Assembly (NCBI GenBank): GCA_003241695.1
Contig: QFPN01000012.1
Coordinates: 62,001-126,000 of the forward strand
From: Ancylobacter novellus
GTDB lineage: Bacteria; Pseudomonadota; Alphaproteobacteria; Rhizobiales; Methylopilaceae
Direction: 5' to 3'
Length of the DNA stretch: 64,000 nucleotides
Shown here: positions 48,001 through 55,034 of the stretch, piece by piece
Layout of the letters: each line of letters opens with the position of its first letter
Position numbering within the stretch: position 1 is the first letter of the stretch
Notes under the pieces: model-generated
The model's database searches: none
What the model was told of the DNA's origin: nothing
What the model saw: the letters and a program-made list of their open reading frames with translations, nothing else
Program-made: the position numbers and the translations under genes

Positions 48001-48361
48001 CGGCCGCGCGGTCCCGCTTGCGCCGTCGGGGGTCGCCGGAGAACTCGTCGCGGGCGTGCGCTTCAAGGCGTGGCAGCCGGCCTCGGGCCTCCACCCCACG
48101 ATCCCGGCGCATGCGCCGCTGACCTTCGACATCTACGACCGCTGGTCCAAGCGCTCGCTCGGCGGCTGCGTCTATCACGTCGCCCATCCGGGCGGCCGCA
48201 ACTACGAGACCTTCCCCGTCAACGCCAACGAGGCGGAGGCGCGGCGCCTCGCCCGCTTCGAGGATGTCGGCCACACGCCGGGCGCGTTCGAGCCGATGAG
48301 GGAGACGCCGGATCCAAGCCTGCCGTTCACGCTGGATTTGAGACGGCCTGCGGGAGTCTGA
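45032..48361 (+). CDS. Transglutaminase-like / DUF2126 fusion protein
   Basis: 1109 residues. The N-terminal part (1-~290) begins with a transglutaminase N-terminal domain (LRHVTHYKYDRPVTLGPQI) and has a papain-like triad: Cys180 in GSGSCRDSSWLL, His in DLHAWTEVYLPG, Asp in WIGLDPTSGLL. From ~residue 300 it is DUF2126 (RLTMGGEPTFVSIDDFQSPE, then FLHYGQGKWYPGE and SEICIDKLYSPDGPTGRLG), which resembles glutamine-synthetase/amidoligase folds. It is predicted to make or break amide bonds in a peptide; true substrate unknown. Divergent from the metallopeptidase, upstream of the ATP-grasp gene. Confidence 0.93.
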   Translation: MSVLAALRHVTHYKYDRPVTLGPQIVRLRPAPHSRTKVPSFSLKVTPAEHFINWQQDPFGNYLARFVFPEATRELKIEVDLLADMTVYNPFDFFVEESATEWPFAYDADLKADLAPYLEVEAVGRAFEDFVAGIDRSEKGTVNFLVGLNRHVSHAVRYTIRMEPGVQTPDETLSIGSGSCRDSSWLLVQTLRRLGFAARFVSGYLIQLKPDLVALDGPAGTDHDFCDLHAWTEVYLPGAGWIGLDPTSGLLTGESHVPLAATPHYRSAAPIAGAASYAEVDFAFDMGVTRIAERPRVSFPFSEESWKALDALGQKVDAELRANDVRLTMGGEPTFVSIDDFQSPEWNAEAVGPQKRGLADDLIRRLRDRFAPGGFLHYGQGKWYPGETLPRWTFSLYWRRDGLPIWKNADLIAREKASEVTGLDAAEALTRDIATRLGVPAENAAAAYEDPSYWLAREAQLPENVDPSNPKLADAEERARLARVFDRGLNTPTGFVLPVQAWQARGVRWVSERWSTRRGKLFLTPGDSALGYRLPLGSLPYLTPAQFPFFSPADPVREFEPLPTPEAIALGHQQRSIAAAQTPSTPQAAAAGDAAALGVEIAGFVRTAISVEPRDGKLAVFIPPMESIEAYLDLLAAIEAAAEKLGARIQIEGYAPPHDPRINVIRVAPDPGVIEVNVHPAASWAEAVDITSGVYEDARQSRLGADKFMVDGKHVGTGGGNHVVVGGATPLDSPFLRRPDLLKSLILCWQRHPSLSYLFSGLFIGPTSQAPRVDEARHDGLYELEIAMANVPSPADGWSTPAWLVDRLFRNLLIDVTGNTHRSEICIDKLYSPDGPTGRLGLVEFRGFEMPPDARMSLAQQLLIRALIAKFWKEPATGSFVRWGTRLHDRFMLPAFVWADFLDLLGDLGRSGYPIRPEWFEAQWEFRFPFCGKIEREGVSLELRQALEPWHVMGETGAIGGTVRFVDSSVERLQVKLTNGDPARHMVVCNGRAVPLAPSGVAGELVAGVRFKAWQPASGLHPTIPAHAPLTFDIYDRWSKRSLGGCVYHVAHPGGRNYETFPVNANEAEARRLARFEDVGHTPGAFEPMRETPDPSLPFTLDLRRPAGV

Positions 48362-48494
48362 GGCGCGACGTCCGGCGGACGTGGCGTCCGATCCATCATT
48401 CCCCCCGCGTCGTCTCGCCCATCGTCAAACGGGGCGAAACGGCGCCATGATGCGTCACGCGTAGAAGGACGCGCTTGGGGGAGCGCTGCGCAGG

Positions 48495-50951
48495 GTGAGC
48501 ATTCTGTCGATCGAGGAGAAGAACGCGAAAGCCGCGCCGTGCGCCGGGCTTCTCGACGGCTACCGGCCGCCGAAGGGCGTCATCGACGAGATGCTCGCGG
48601 CCGACGGGCAGGTGCGCCCGCATTACCGCGAGATGATCGCGGCGCTCGGCGGCATGAACGAGGCCGAGCGCGCCCGTCGATTCGGCAGCGCCGCGCAATA
48701 TCTGCGCGAAGCCGGCGTGTATTATCGCGTCTATGGCGGTTCGGAGCCCGGCGAACAGACCCGCGCCTGGCCGCTCGCCTTTCCCCCGCTCATCGTCGAG
48801 CCGCGCGAATGGACCGAACTCGTCGCCGGGCTGACCCAGCGCGCGGTCTTCCTCGAGCGGCTGATCGCCGATCTCTACGGCGACCGCCGGGTGGTGCGGG
48901 ACGGCGCGCTGCCGCCCGCCATCCTCGGCCGCAATCCGGAATTCCTGCGGCCGCTCGCCGATCAGGGCAAGTCCGGCCAGCCGCTCATCCGCTTCATCGC
49001 GGTCGACATCGGGCGCGGCCCGGACGGGCGCTGGTGGGTGCTGGGCGACCGCACCCAGGCGCCCTCGGGCGCGGGCTTCGCGCTCGAGAACCGCGTCGCG
49101 AACTCCCGCGCCTTCCCGGATCTCATCCGCGACCTGAAGGTCCAGCGCCTCGCCGGCTTTTTCCAGCAGTTCCGCGAGACGCTCTACGCGCTCGACGACG
49201 GCCGCGGCGCGCGCGTCGGGGTGCTGACGCCGGGGCCGCACAACGAGACCTATTTCGAGCACGCCTATCTTGCCCGCTATCTCGGTTTCCTGCTGCTCGA
49301 AGGCGGCGATCTTGCGGTCCACGGCGACCAGGTGGTGGTGCGCACCGTCGACGGCGCGAAGCCGATCCGCGTGCTGTGGCGGCGCCTCGACGGCGACTTC
49401 GCCGACCCGCTCGAACTGCATGCGCGCTCGCGAATCGGCACGCCGGGCCTCGCCCGCGCGGCGCGAAACGGGGCGGTCGAGATGGTGAACGCGCTCGGCT
49501 CCGGCATTCTGGAGACGCGCGCGCTGCTCGCCTTCCAGCCGGCGCTCGCCCGCGCGCTGCTCGGCGAGGATCTGAGGCTGCCGACCGTCGCCACCTGGTG
49601 GTGCGGGCAGGAGGCGGAACGCGCCTACGTCTCCGAGCACCGCGACAGGCTCTCGCTCGCCCGCGCGTTCCCGCAGACGGTCGAGAACGAGGAGCGGCGC
49701 CGGCCGCTCGACCTCGGCATCCGCAAATCCCCGTCCGCCCGCCTGATCGAGTCGCTCGAGGGCGACGGTCTCGACGTGGTGGGACAGGAGATCGTGGCGC
49801 TCTCGACCGCGCCGGTGTTCGTCGACGGCAAGCTCACCCCGCGCCCCGTCACCATGCGGGTCTATCTCGCGCGCGACGCCTCCGGATGGCGCGTCATGCC
49901 CGGCGGCTTCGCCCGCGTCTCGACCTCGACCGACCCGCTCGCCGTCGCCATGCAGTCCGGCGGGCATTCGGTGGACGTCTGGGTGCCGTCCGAGAAGAAC
50001 GAGAAGCCCGTGACGCTGCTCGGCGCGAGGGACAAGACCTTCTCCCGGCGGCTGCCGAGCGCCCCGCCCTCGCGCGCGGCCGACAACCTGTTCTGGCTCG
50101 GCCGCTACGTCGAACGCGCCGAATGCGCGACGCGGCTCGTGCGACTCTACGCGGCCCGCCTCGCCGAAGGCGAACGGCGCGGCGCGCTCGAGGCGGAGAT
50201 CGGCGACCTGCTGGCGGCCCTCGACGTCGAGACCGAGGTGGCCGATCCCGCCCAGACCCTGCTCAAGGCCGCCCGTATGGCCTTCGCCACGGCGTCGCGC
50301 ATCCGCGACCGCTTCTCGCCCGACGGCTGGCGCGCGCTGCGCGAGGTCGTCGACCTGATCGAAGGCCACATCCGGCTCGACGGGCCCGGCGACCTCGTCG
50401 ATCTCGCGAGCCAGGTGCTGACGCGGCTGTCGGGCTTCGCCGGCCTCGTGCACGAAAACATGTACCATTTCACCGGCTGGCGCTTCCTCCAGGCCGGGCG
50501 CCTGCTCGAACGCGGACAGGTTTCGGCGCAGGTCGCCGCGGCGTTCTCGGGCGAGCGCATCCCCGAGGGCGGGCTCGAGGCGCTGCTCGAATTCTGCGAC
50601 AGCCGCATCACCTACCGGCGGCGCTATTCCGTCCACCTCTCGCGCGAGACGGCGCTCGATCTCTGCGTGCTCGACCCCTTCAATCCGCGCGCCGTGGCCT
50701 TCCAGGTCGACGGCCTGAAGCGGCTGCTCGACGAACTGCCGGGCATCCGGCAGGGCGAGACGCTGGCCGCCGTGTCCCGGCGCGTCGCGCGACTCCAGGT
50801 GAGGCTCGCGACCGGCGACTCGGTCGAGGCCACGGAGGCCTTCCTGCTGCGGATCGCCGCCGATCTCGGCGACATTTCCGATCTTCTCGGCCAGCGTTAC
50901 TTCTCGGCCGCGCCGATGGCGTCGTCGGGCGAGGGAGCCGAGGCCGAATGA
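48495..50951 (+). CDS. Circularly permuted ATP-grasp protein fused to alpha-E domain
   Basis: 818 residues. Residues ~1-500 are a circularly permuted type 2 ATP-grasp (GVIDEMLAADGQVRPHYREM; LFIG-like stretch FIAVDIGRGPDGRWWVLGDRTQAPSG; LTPGPHNETYFEHAYLARYLG). From ~525 it is an alpha-E helical domain (DNLFWLGRYVERAECATRLV). In many genomes the two domains are separate adjacent genes; here they form one protein. ATP-grasp enzymes form peptide-like bonds from ATP. The start is GTG 48495 after CAGG. The stop overlaps the next gene as ATGA. Confidence 0.93.
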   Translation: MSILSIEEKNAKAAPCAGLLDGYRPPKGVIDEMLAADGQVRPHYREMIAALGGMNEAERARRFGSAAQYLREAGVYYRVYGGSEPGEQTRAWPLAFPPLIVEPREWTELVAGLTQRAVFLERLIADLYGDRRVVRDGALPPAILGRNPEFLRPLADQGKSGQPLIRFIAVDIGRGPDGRWWVLGDRTQAPSGAGFALENRVANSRAFPDLIRDLKVQRLAGFFQQFRETLYALDDGRGARVGVLTPGPHNETYFEHAYLARYLGFLLLEGGDLAVHGDQVVVRTVDGAKPIRVLWRRLDGDFADPLELHARSRIGTPGLARAARNGAVEMVNALGSGILETRALLAFQPALARALLGEDLRLPTVATWWCGQEAERAYVSEHRDRLSLARAFPQTVENEERRRPLDLGIRKSPSARLIESLEGDGLDVVGQEIVALSTAPVFVDGKLTPRPVTMRVYLARDASGWRVMPGGFARVSTSTDPLAVAMQSGGHSVDVWVPSEKNEKPVTLLGARDKTFSRRLPSAPPSRAADNLFWLGRYVERAECATRLVRLYAARLAEGERRGALEAEIGDLLAALDVETEVADPAQTLLKAARMAFATASRIRDRFSPDGWRALREVVDLIEGHIRLDGPGDLVDLASQVLTRLSGFAGLVHENMYHFTGWRFLQAGRLLERGQVSAQVAAAFSGERIPEGGLEALLEFCDSRITYRRRYSVHLSRETALDLCVLDPFNPRAVAFQVDGLKRLLDELPGIRQGETLAAVSRRVARLQVRLATGDSVEATEAFLLRIAADLGDISDLLGQRYFSAAPMASSGEGAEAE

Positions 50952-51835
50952 TCTACGACCTCTCGCTCATGATCGCCTATGACTACGCCGACGCGGTCAA
51001 CGACGCGCGGCACGTGCTGCGCGTGCGCCCGCGCCTCGAGCCCGGGCAGCGGCCGGGACCGGTGAAGGTTTCGATCGATCCGAAGCCCGACGAGATCATC
51101 CGCGACCGGGACTTCTTCGGCAACGCGCTCGACCATCTTCTCATTTTGCCGGCACATGATGCGTTGACGGTGACGATGCGGACCCGTGTCGAGGTCGAGC
51201 GGGAGCGACCGGCGCTCGACCGCACGCCTGCGGTCCGTGAGCTCGTCGCCCTGGCGCGCTCGTCCCGCGACCCGGGCGGCGGGGGTCCGATGCATTTTCT
51301 TGGCGCGAGCCGGATGGTGCGCGCCGCCGAACCCTTCACGGCCTATGCGGCGAAAAGCATGGCCCCGGACCGCCCCGTCGGCGAGGCCGTGTTCGAGCTC
51401 GCGCGACGGATCAAGGCCGAGTTCGACTACGCGCCCGGCGCGACCACCGTCGACACGCCGGTCGAGGAGGCCTTCGCCAAACGCGAGGGCGTCTGCCAGG
51501 ACTTCGCCCATGTGATGATCGCGGCGCTGCGCGGGGTCGGCGTGCCTGCGGCCTATGTCAGCGGCTTCCTGCGCACCGAACCGCCGCCCGGCCAGAAGCG
51601 GCTCGAAGGCGCCGACGCCATGCACGCCTGGATTCAGGCGTGGCTCGGCCCGCAGACCGGCTGGATCGGCTTCGACCCCACCAACGCCATGCTCGCGCTC
51701 GACGACCACGTCACGGTCGCGGTCGGCCGCGACTATGGCGACGTCGCGCCGATCGACGGCACGGTGATGACTTCGGGCGACCAGAAGACCCATCACGCCG
51801 TCGACGTGAAGCCGGTCGAACTCGCCGAGGCGTGA
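50948..51835 (+). CDS. Transglutaminase family protein (bacterial, cytoplasmic)
   Basis: 295 residues. N-terminal beta domain (MIYDLSLMIAYDYADAVND, then HVLRVRPRL) followed by the papain-like core: Cys in REGVCQDFAHVMIAALRGVG, His in DAMHAWIQAWLG, Asp in WIGFDPTNAML. No signal peptide. Translationally coupled to the ATP-grasp/alpha-E gene by an ATGA overlap. With the other two genes it completes a three-gene peptide-modification operon; in related clusters a proteasome-like peptidase (Anbu) may follow, but here a selenocysteine tRNA does. Confidence 0.93.
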   Translation: MIYDLSLMIAYDYADAVNDARHVLRVRPRLEPGQRPGPVKVSIDPKPDEIIRDRDFFGNALDHLLILPAHDALTVTMRTRVEVERERPALDRTPAVRELVALARSSRDPGGGGPMHFLGASRMVRAAEPFTAYAAKSMAPDRPVGEAVFELARRIKAEFDYAPGATTVDTPVEEAFAKREGVCQDFAHVMIAALRGVGVPAAYVSGFLRTEPPPGQKRLEGADAMHAWIQAWLGPQTGWIGFDPTNAMLALDDHVTVAVGRDYGDVAPIDGTVMTSGDQKTHHAVDVKPVELAEA

Positions 51836-51932
51836 GCGGGGCACCCGTAGCTACATGATACGTTCGAGCCGGGGACCGGCCGGCGCCCGGCGTCTTTCCA
51901 CGGATGGGACGAGACGCTAGCTTTGCTGTCGC

Positions 51933-52030
51933 GGAGGAGAAACGTTCCCCGGTGGGGCGTCCGGTCTTCAAAACCGGGAGGGGCCGCGGATGCGGTCTTT
52001 GGTGGGTTCGACTCCCACTCTCTTCCACCA
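51933..52030 (+). tRNA. selC: Selenocysteine tRNA (anticodon TCA)
   Basis: 98 nt including an encoded CCA. The 8-bp acceptor stem (GGAGGAGA, 51933-51940, with TCTCTTCC, 52019-52026), an extended D stem (CCCC/GGGG) and a 5-bp anticodon stem (CCGGT/ACCGG) enclose loop CTTCAAA with anticodon TCA at 51968-51970. A long variable arm and a T-arm loop GGTTCGACTCC follow. The 8-bp acceptor, long extra arm and UCA anticodon are diagnostic of tRNA-Sec. Its presence means the organism reads some UGA codons as selenocysteine; selA, selB and selenoprotein genes must lie elsewhere. Confidence 0.95.
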
Positions 52031-52043
52031 AAAGGCGCCGATT

Positions 52044-52322
52044 TCACGCGTCGCCTGAAGTGCTTCGCTCTACGGAGCGGATAACGACCCGCCCGTGGCC
52101 ACTCAGATATGCCGACAGACAGTCTCCGAACTCGTCAAGCAATGCACTGCCGCTTGCATCCACGTCGCTTATAGCCGTCAGCGTAAGGATTTCATCCGCA
52201 TAACAGCAATCTACAAACTTAAACCACGTTCGATGTTCCCGAAATTCGCTTTCAATTTCCAATGCGGCCTGAGATCCGCTATTCTGATCGACATCATAGC
52301 AATCGATTATGATCTTATACAT
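52044..52322 (-). CDS. Orphan 92-residue hypothetical protein, AT-rich
   Basis: Begins on the base right after the stop codon of the SHMT-like gene (TAG-ATG with no gap) and ends 13 bp before the tRNA-Sec 3' end. The protein (opens MYKIIIDCYDVDQ; central EFREHRTWFKFVDCCYADEILTL described by positions 27-49) is acidic with a mixed alpha/beta pattern and no signal or membrane helix. I recognise no family. G+C of 52141-52320 is ~44%, far below the ~68% of its neighbours, which suggests transfer. It might be an immunity-type or phage-derived protein, but that is a guess. Confidence 0.5.
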   Translation of the reverse strand: MYKIIIDCYDVDQNSGSQAALEIESEFREHRTWFKFVDCCYADEILTLTAISDVDASGSALLDEFGDCLSAYLSGHGRVVIRSVERSTSGDA

Positions 52323-53576
52323 CTAGAATTCTCGCGCGTAAGTCGGTCGCTCTGAGATGTAAATCGGAAACCGCGCCGTCATCTCCGCCACGGCCTTCGC
52401 TGCATCCGCGATCACGCCTTCGTCCTGCGGGGCATGGGCGATGCGGGCGATCATCCGGCCGATCTCCCGGAATTCCTCGACCCCGAGCCCGCGCGCGGTT
52501 CCGGCGTTCGAGGAAAGACGCAGGCCCGAGGGCGCTTCCGGCGGGCGCGGATCGAAGGGGATCAGGTTCTTGTTGACCGCGAGGCCCGCCCGCTCGAGCG
52601 CCTTGGCGACGACGTCGCCGGTCGTCCCGAGCGGCGTCAGGTCGGCGAGCATGAGACTGGTGTCGGTCCCGCCCGAGACCAGCCGCAGGCCCTCTTCGAC
52701 GAGGGCGTCAGCAAGAACGCGGGCGTTCTCGACCACGGCGGCGCAATAGAGCGCGAAGTCGGGACGCAGCGCCTCGCCGAGGCAGGCGGCCTTGCCGGCC
52801 ACCGCATGCAGCATCACCGAGCCCTGCACGCCGGGAAAGATCCCGCCGTTCACCCGGTCCGACAGCGCCGGGTCGTTCCAGAGCGCGAGCCCGCCGCGGG
52901 CGCCGCGCAGCGACGGGTCGGGGTGAAGCCCGGTCGCGACAAGCCCTGCGAAGTGAGCCATATCGACAATCAGAAGCGCGCCGACCTCGTCGGCGACGGC
53001 GCGAAAGGCGGAAAAATCCAGCGCGCGCGGATAGGCGGAACCGCCCGCCACGATCATCTTTGGCCGATGGTCGAGCGCGAGGCGCCGCACCTCGGCCATG
53101 TCCACGCGCTCGGTGTCCCGCGAGACGCCGTAGCGGACGATGCGGTAGTCGCGCCCCGTCAGCGTCGCCGGATGGCCGTGGCTGATGTGCCCGCCGGCCG
53201 CGGTGTCCATCGCGAGCACGACGTCGCCGAGCTTCAGCAGCCCGAGGAAGACGCCAGCGTTGGCGTTCGAGCCGGAATGCGGCTGGACGTTCGCGCAGGC
53301 GCAGCCGAACAGCCGCTTCGCCCGTTCGATCGCAAGCGTCTCGATCGCGTCGGCGAACGCGGCGCCGCCGTAATAGCGACGAAAGGGCGCGCCCTCGACC
53401 GTCTTGTTGGTGAGAACAGAACCCTGCGCGGCCAGCACCAGCCCCGAGACGAGATTCTCGGAAGCGATCAGCTCGATGCCGTCGCACTGTCGTTTTTCCT
53501 CGCCGCGGATCGCCGCGGCGAGCTCCGGATCGGCGTCGAGACCCGTTGAGAAATAGGCGGCTTGCGGGGCGTACAT
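52323..53576 (-). CDS. Serine hydroxymethyltransferase-like protein lacking the PLP lysine
   Basis: 417 residues, clearly SHMT-derived: GIELIASENLVSGLVLAAQG, RRYYGGAAF, ANVQPHSGSNANAGVFL, GGHISHGHPATLTG, VDMAHFAGLVATG and the C-terminal SGLRLSSNAGTARGLG. But where true SHMT has about 13 residues ending in the Schiff-base Lys (TTTTHKTLRGPRGG), this protein reads HPDPSLRGARGG (residues 218-229). The lysine is gone and the frame is kept. The active-site Tyr of YAEGYP is also changed (TVEGAPF). So normal SHMT catalysis is not expected. It could be a moonlighting or RNA-binding relative. Immediately followed by the orphan gene and tRNA-Sec. Confidence 0.85.
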   Translation of the reverse strand: MYAPQAAYFSTGLDADPELAAAIRGEEKRQCDGIELIASENLVSGLVLAAQGSVLTNKTVEGAPFRRYYGGAAFADAIETLAIERAKRLFGCACANVQPHSGSNANAGVFLGLLKLGDVVLAMDTAAGGHISHGHPATLTGRDYRIVRYGVSRDTERVDMAEVRRLALDHRPKMIVAGGSAYPRALDFSAFRAVADEVGALLIVDMAHFAGLVATGLHPDPSLRGARGGLALWNDPALSDRVNGGIFPGVQGSVMLHAVAGKAACLGEALRPDFALYCAAVVENARVLADALVEEGLRLVSGGTDTSLMLADLTPLGTTGDVVAKALERAGLAVNKNLIPFDPRPPEAPSGLRLSSNAGTARGLGVEEFREIGRMIARIAHAPQDEGVIADAAKAVAEMTARFPIYISERPTYAREF

Positions 53577-53764
53577 GCGACGAGGTGATGGCGCCGCCGA
53601 GGCGCGGCGCCAAGCCGCCGGCGCGTCCGACAGGACGTTTTCTGTGGCGCCGCGGCCACGGCGTTAACGATTTGATAACGGTTCGGAGCTTGTTTACGGT
53701 CCCTTAAGGGTCGCGGTCCGGTCGGGGGGCGGCGTGGCCAGCGAATGAAACGGGGGTTCCCGAT

Positions 53765-54763
53765 ATGGACGTTTGGCGCCTGACGCGCATTTCCGCCGCA
53801 GCCGCGGCTTCTCTCGCGGCCGCCGCCTGCGCTCAGCAGCCCCGGACGGCGGCGACCGCCATCCAGCCGGTCAGCTACACTTCCAGCGATCGCGAGTGCA
53901 TGGCGCGGGCGATGTACTTCGAATCCCATCGCGGCGCCGACGAGGGCATGGTCGCGGTCGGAACCGTAGTGGCGAACCGCAAGGAGTCGGGGCGCTACGG
54001 CTCGTCAATCTGCGAGGTCGTCGGGCAGAAGCGTCAGTTCGCGCCTGGCGTCATGACCCGCACCATGGACGGCGAAGCCGCCGAGCGCGCCCGCCGCGCC
54101 GCCGACAAGGTGCTGTCCGGGAACCGCCACCCGGCGCTGAAGAACGCGATGTTCTTCCACACCGCGGGCCTCAAGTTCCGCTATCCGAACATGCACTACG
54201 TGCTGGTCGCCGGCGGCAACGCCTTCTACGAGAAGCGTTCCGTCGTCACGGCGCAAGACGCGCGCGAGAACGCGAAGTCGAAGGCCCTCGCCCTCGCCTA
54301 CGCCCGCATCGATCCGACCGGCGCGGCGAAACCCATCATGGTCGCCTCCGCCGACCGCGCGCCGGGCGCGATCGCCCAGCCTCAGGTCGCCGCGCCGCAA
54401 CTGGCGTCCGTCGTTCCCGCGCCGCATCCCGCCGAAACGTCCGCGGTCGCGTCGAAGCCGGTCGCGCCGGCTTCCGCGACGGTCGTGGCGGCGGCCTCGC
54501 CGGCCCGGGCCGCGCCGAAGCCCCCGGCGCCGGCGCCGCTCGCCTTCGCGTCCGCGGCGGAGACTCCGACGATCGCCAGAACGCTGACGCCTAAGAAGCG
54601 CGTGCTCCAGCCGTCGAAGCTCTCGCCTGCGCTCGCCTCGTCGGTTCCGGCCGCGTCTCAGCCGCAGGCCGAGCCCGCGGCGTCTTCACAGCCGGAAGCC
54701 TCGAGAAGCTACGCCTACAACGACGAGGTCGCCGCAGCTTTCGCCGCCTTCGAAGCGCGATGA
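53765..54763 (+). CDS. SleB-type cell-wall hydrolase, lipoprotein-like
   Basis: 332 residues. The N-terminus (RISAAAAASLAAAACAQQP) looks like a lipoprotein signal with a lipobox ending in Cys. Hydrolase_2 (SleB/CwlJ) domain at ~38-165: RECMARAMYFESHRGADEGM (catalytic Glu region), VAVGTVVANRKES and MHYVLVAGGNAFYEKR. It should cleave glycan strands in the periplasm. The rest is a long Ala/Pro-rich, probably disordered tail ending in a short conserved-looking NDEVAAAFAAFEAR. A CtrA-like site lies ~100 bp upstream. Divergent from the SHMT-like gene. Confidence 0.88.
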   Translation: MDVWRLTRISAAAAASLAAAACAQQPRTAATAIQPVSYTSSDRECMARAMYFESHRGADEGMVAVGTVVANRKESGRYGSSICEVVGQKRQFAPGVMTRTMDGEAAERARRAADKVLSGNRHPALKNAMFFHTAGLKFRYPNMHYVLVAGGNAFYEKRSVVTAQDARENAKSKALALAYARIDPTGAAKPIMVASADRAPGAIAQPQVAAPQLASVVPAPHPAETSAVASKPVAPASATVVAAASPARAAPKPPAPAPLAFASAAETPTIARTLTPKKRVLQPSKLSPALASSVPAASQPQAEPAASSQPEASRSYAYNDEVAAAFAAFEAR

Positions 54764-54767
54764 GTTC

Positions 54768-54797
54768 GACGGCATACGTAGTCCCACGTATGCCGTC
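54768..54797. repeat. Perfect 12-bp inverted repeat after the SleB-type gene
   Basis: GACGGCATACGT (54768-54779), a 6-base loop AGTCCC and the exact complement ACGTATGCCGTC (54786-54797). It starts 5 bp after the stop codon. No poly-T follows on either strand, so it is not a standard intrinsic terminator. The TACGT core and perfect symmetry also fit a DNA-binding site. Function unknown. Confidence 0.6.
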
Positions 54798-54857
54798 GCG
54801 GCGAATCTTGGGCTAAATCGTGGCTCGCCGAGGTCGGGGGGCCTTCGGCGCTCTTCG

Positions 54858-54890
54858 AAAAAGGCGTCGCCTGTCGGGCGGCGCCTTTTT
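54858..54890 (+). terminator. Bidirectional intrinsic terminator
   Basis: AAAAAGGCGTCGCC and GGCGGCGCCTTTTT pair with one G-U wobble around a 5-nt loop (54872-54876), giving a 9-bp GC stem flanked by A5 and T5. It works on either strand. It lies 95 bp after the SleB-type gene and so ends its transcript, or isolates it from the secreted-protein pair downstream. 54798-54857 holds no visible gene. Confidence 0.7.
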
Positions 54891-55034
54891 CATTCGCCCA
54901 GCACGACGCCGGATACGTAATTCAACGGATGTGCCACGACCGCGCGCGGGTCTAGCATTGCGGGGGCCGGACGCGTTTCGGCTCTGGGGCTTCGGGCCGA
55001 TGGCGGCGCGCGCGGTTCCCGCGGATGGACATCC

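Noticed and set aside
48539..50947. Alternative plus-frame open stretch across the ATP-grasp gene, joining the second transglutaminase frame
   Set aside because: The translation upstream of 50948 is Arg/Ala/Pro-rich shadow. The ATP-grasp/alpha-E frame has conserved motifs, and the transglutaminase starts by ATGA overlap at 50948.
51836..52030. Possible mobile-element attachment at tRNA-Sec
   Set aside because: No integrase gene, flanking direct repeat of the tRNA 3' end or other mobile gene is visible within the window. Only the base-composition anomaly of the neighbouring small gene remains, and that is reported separately.
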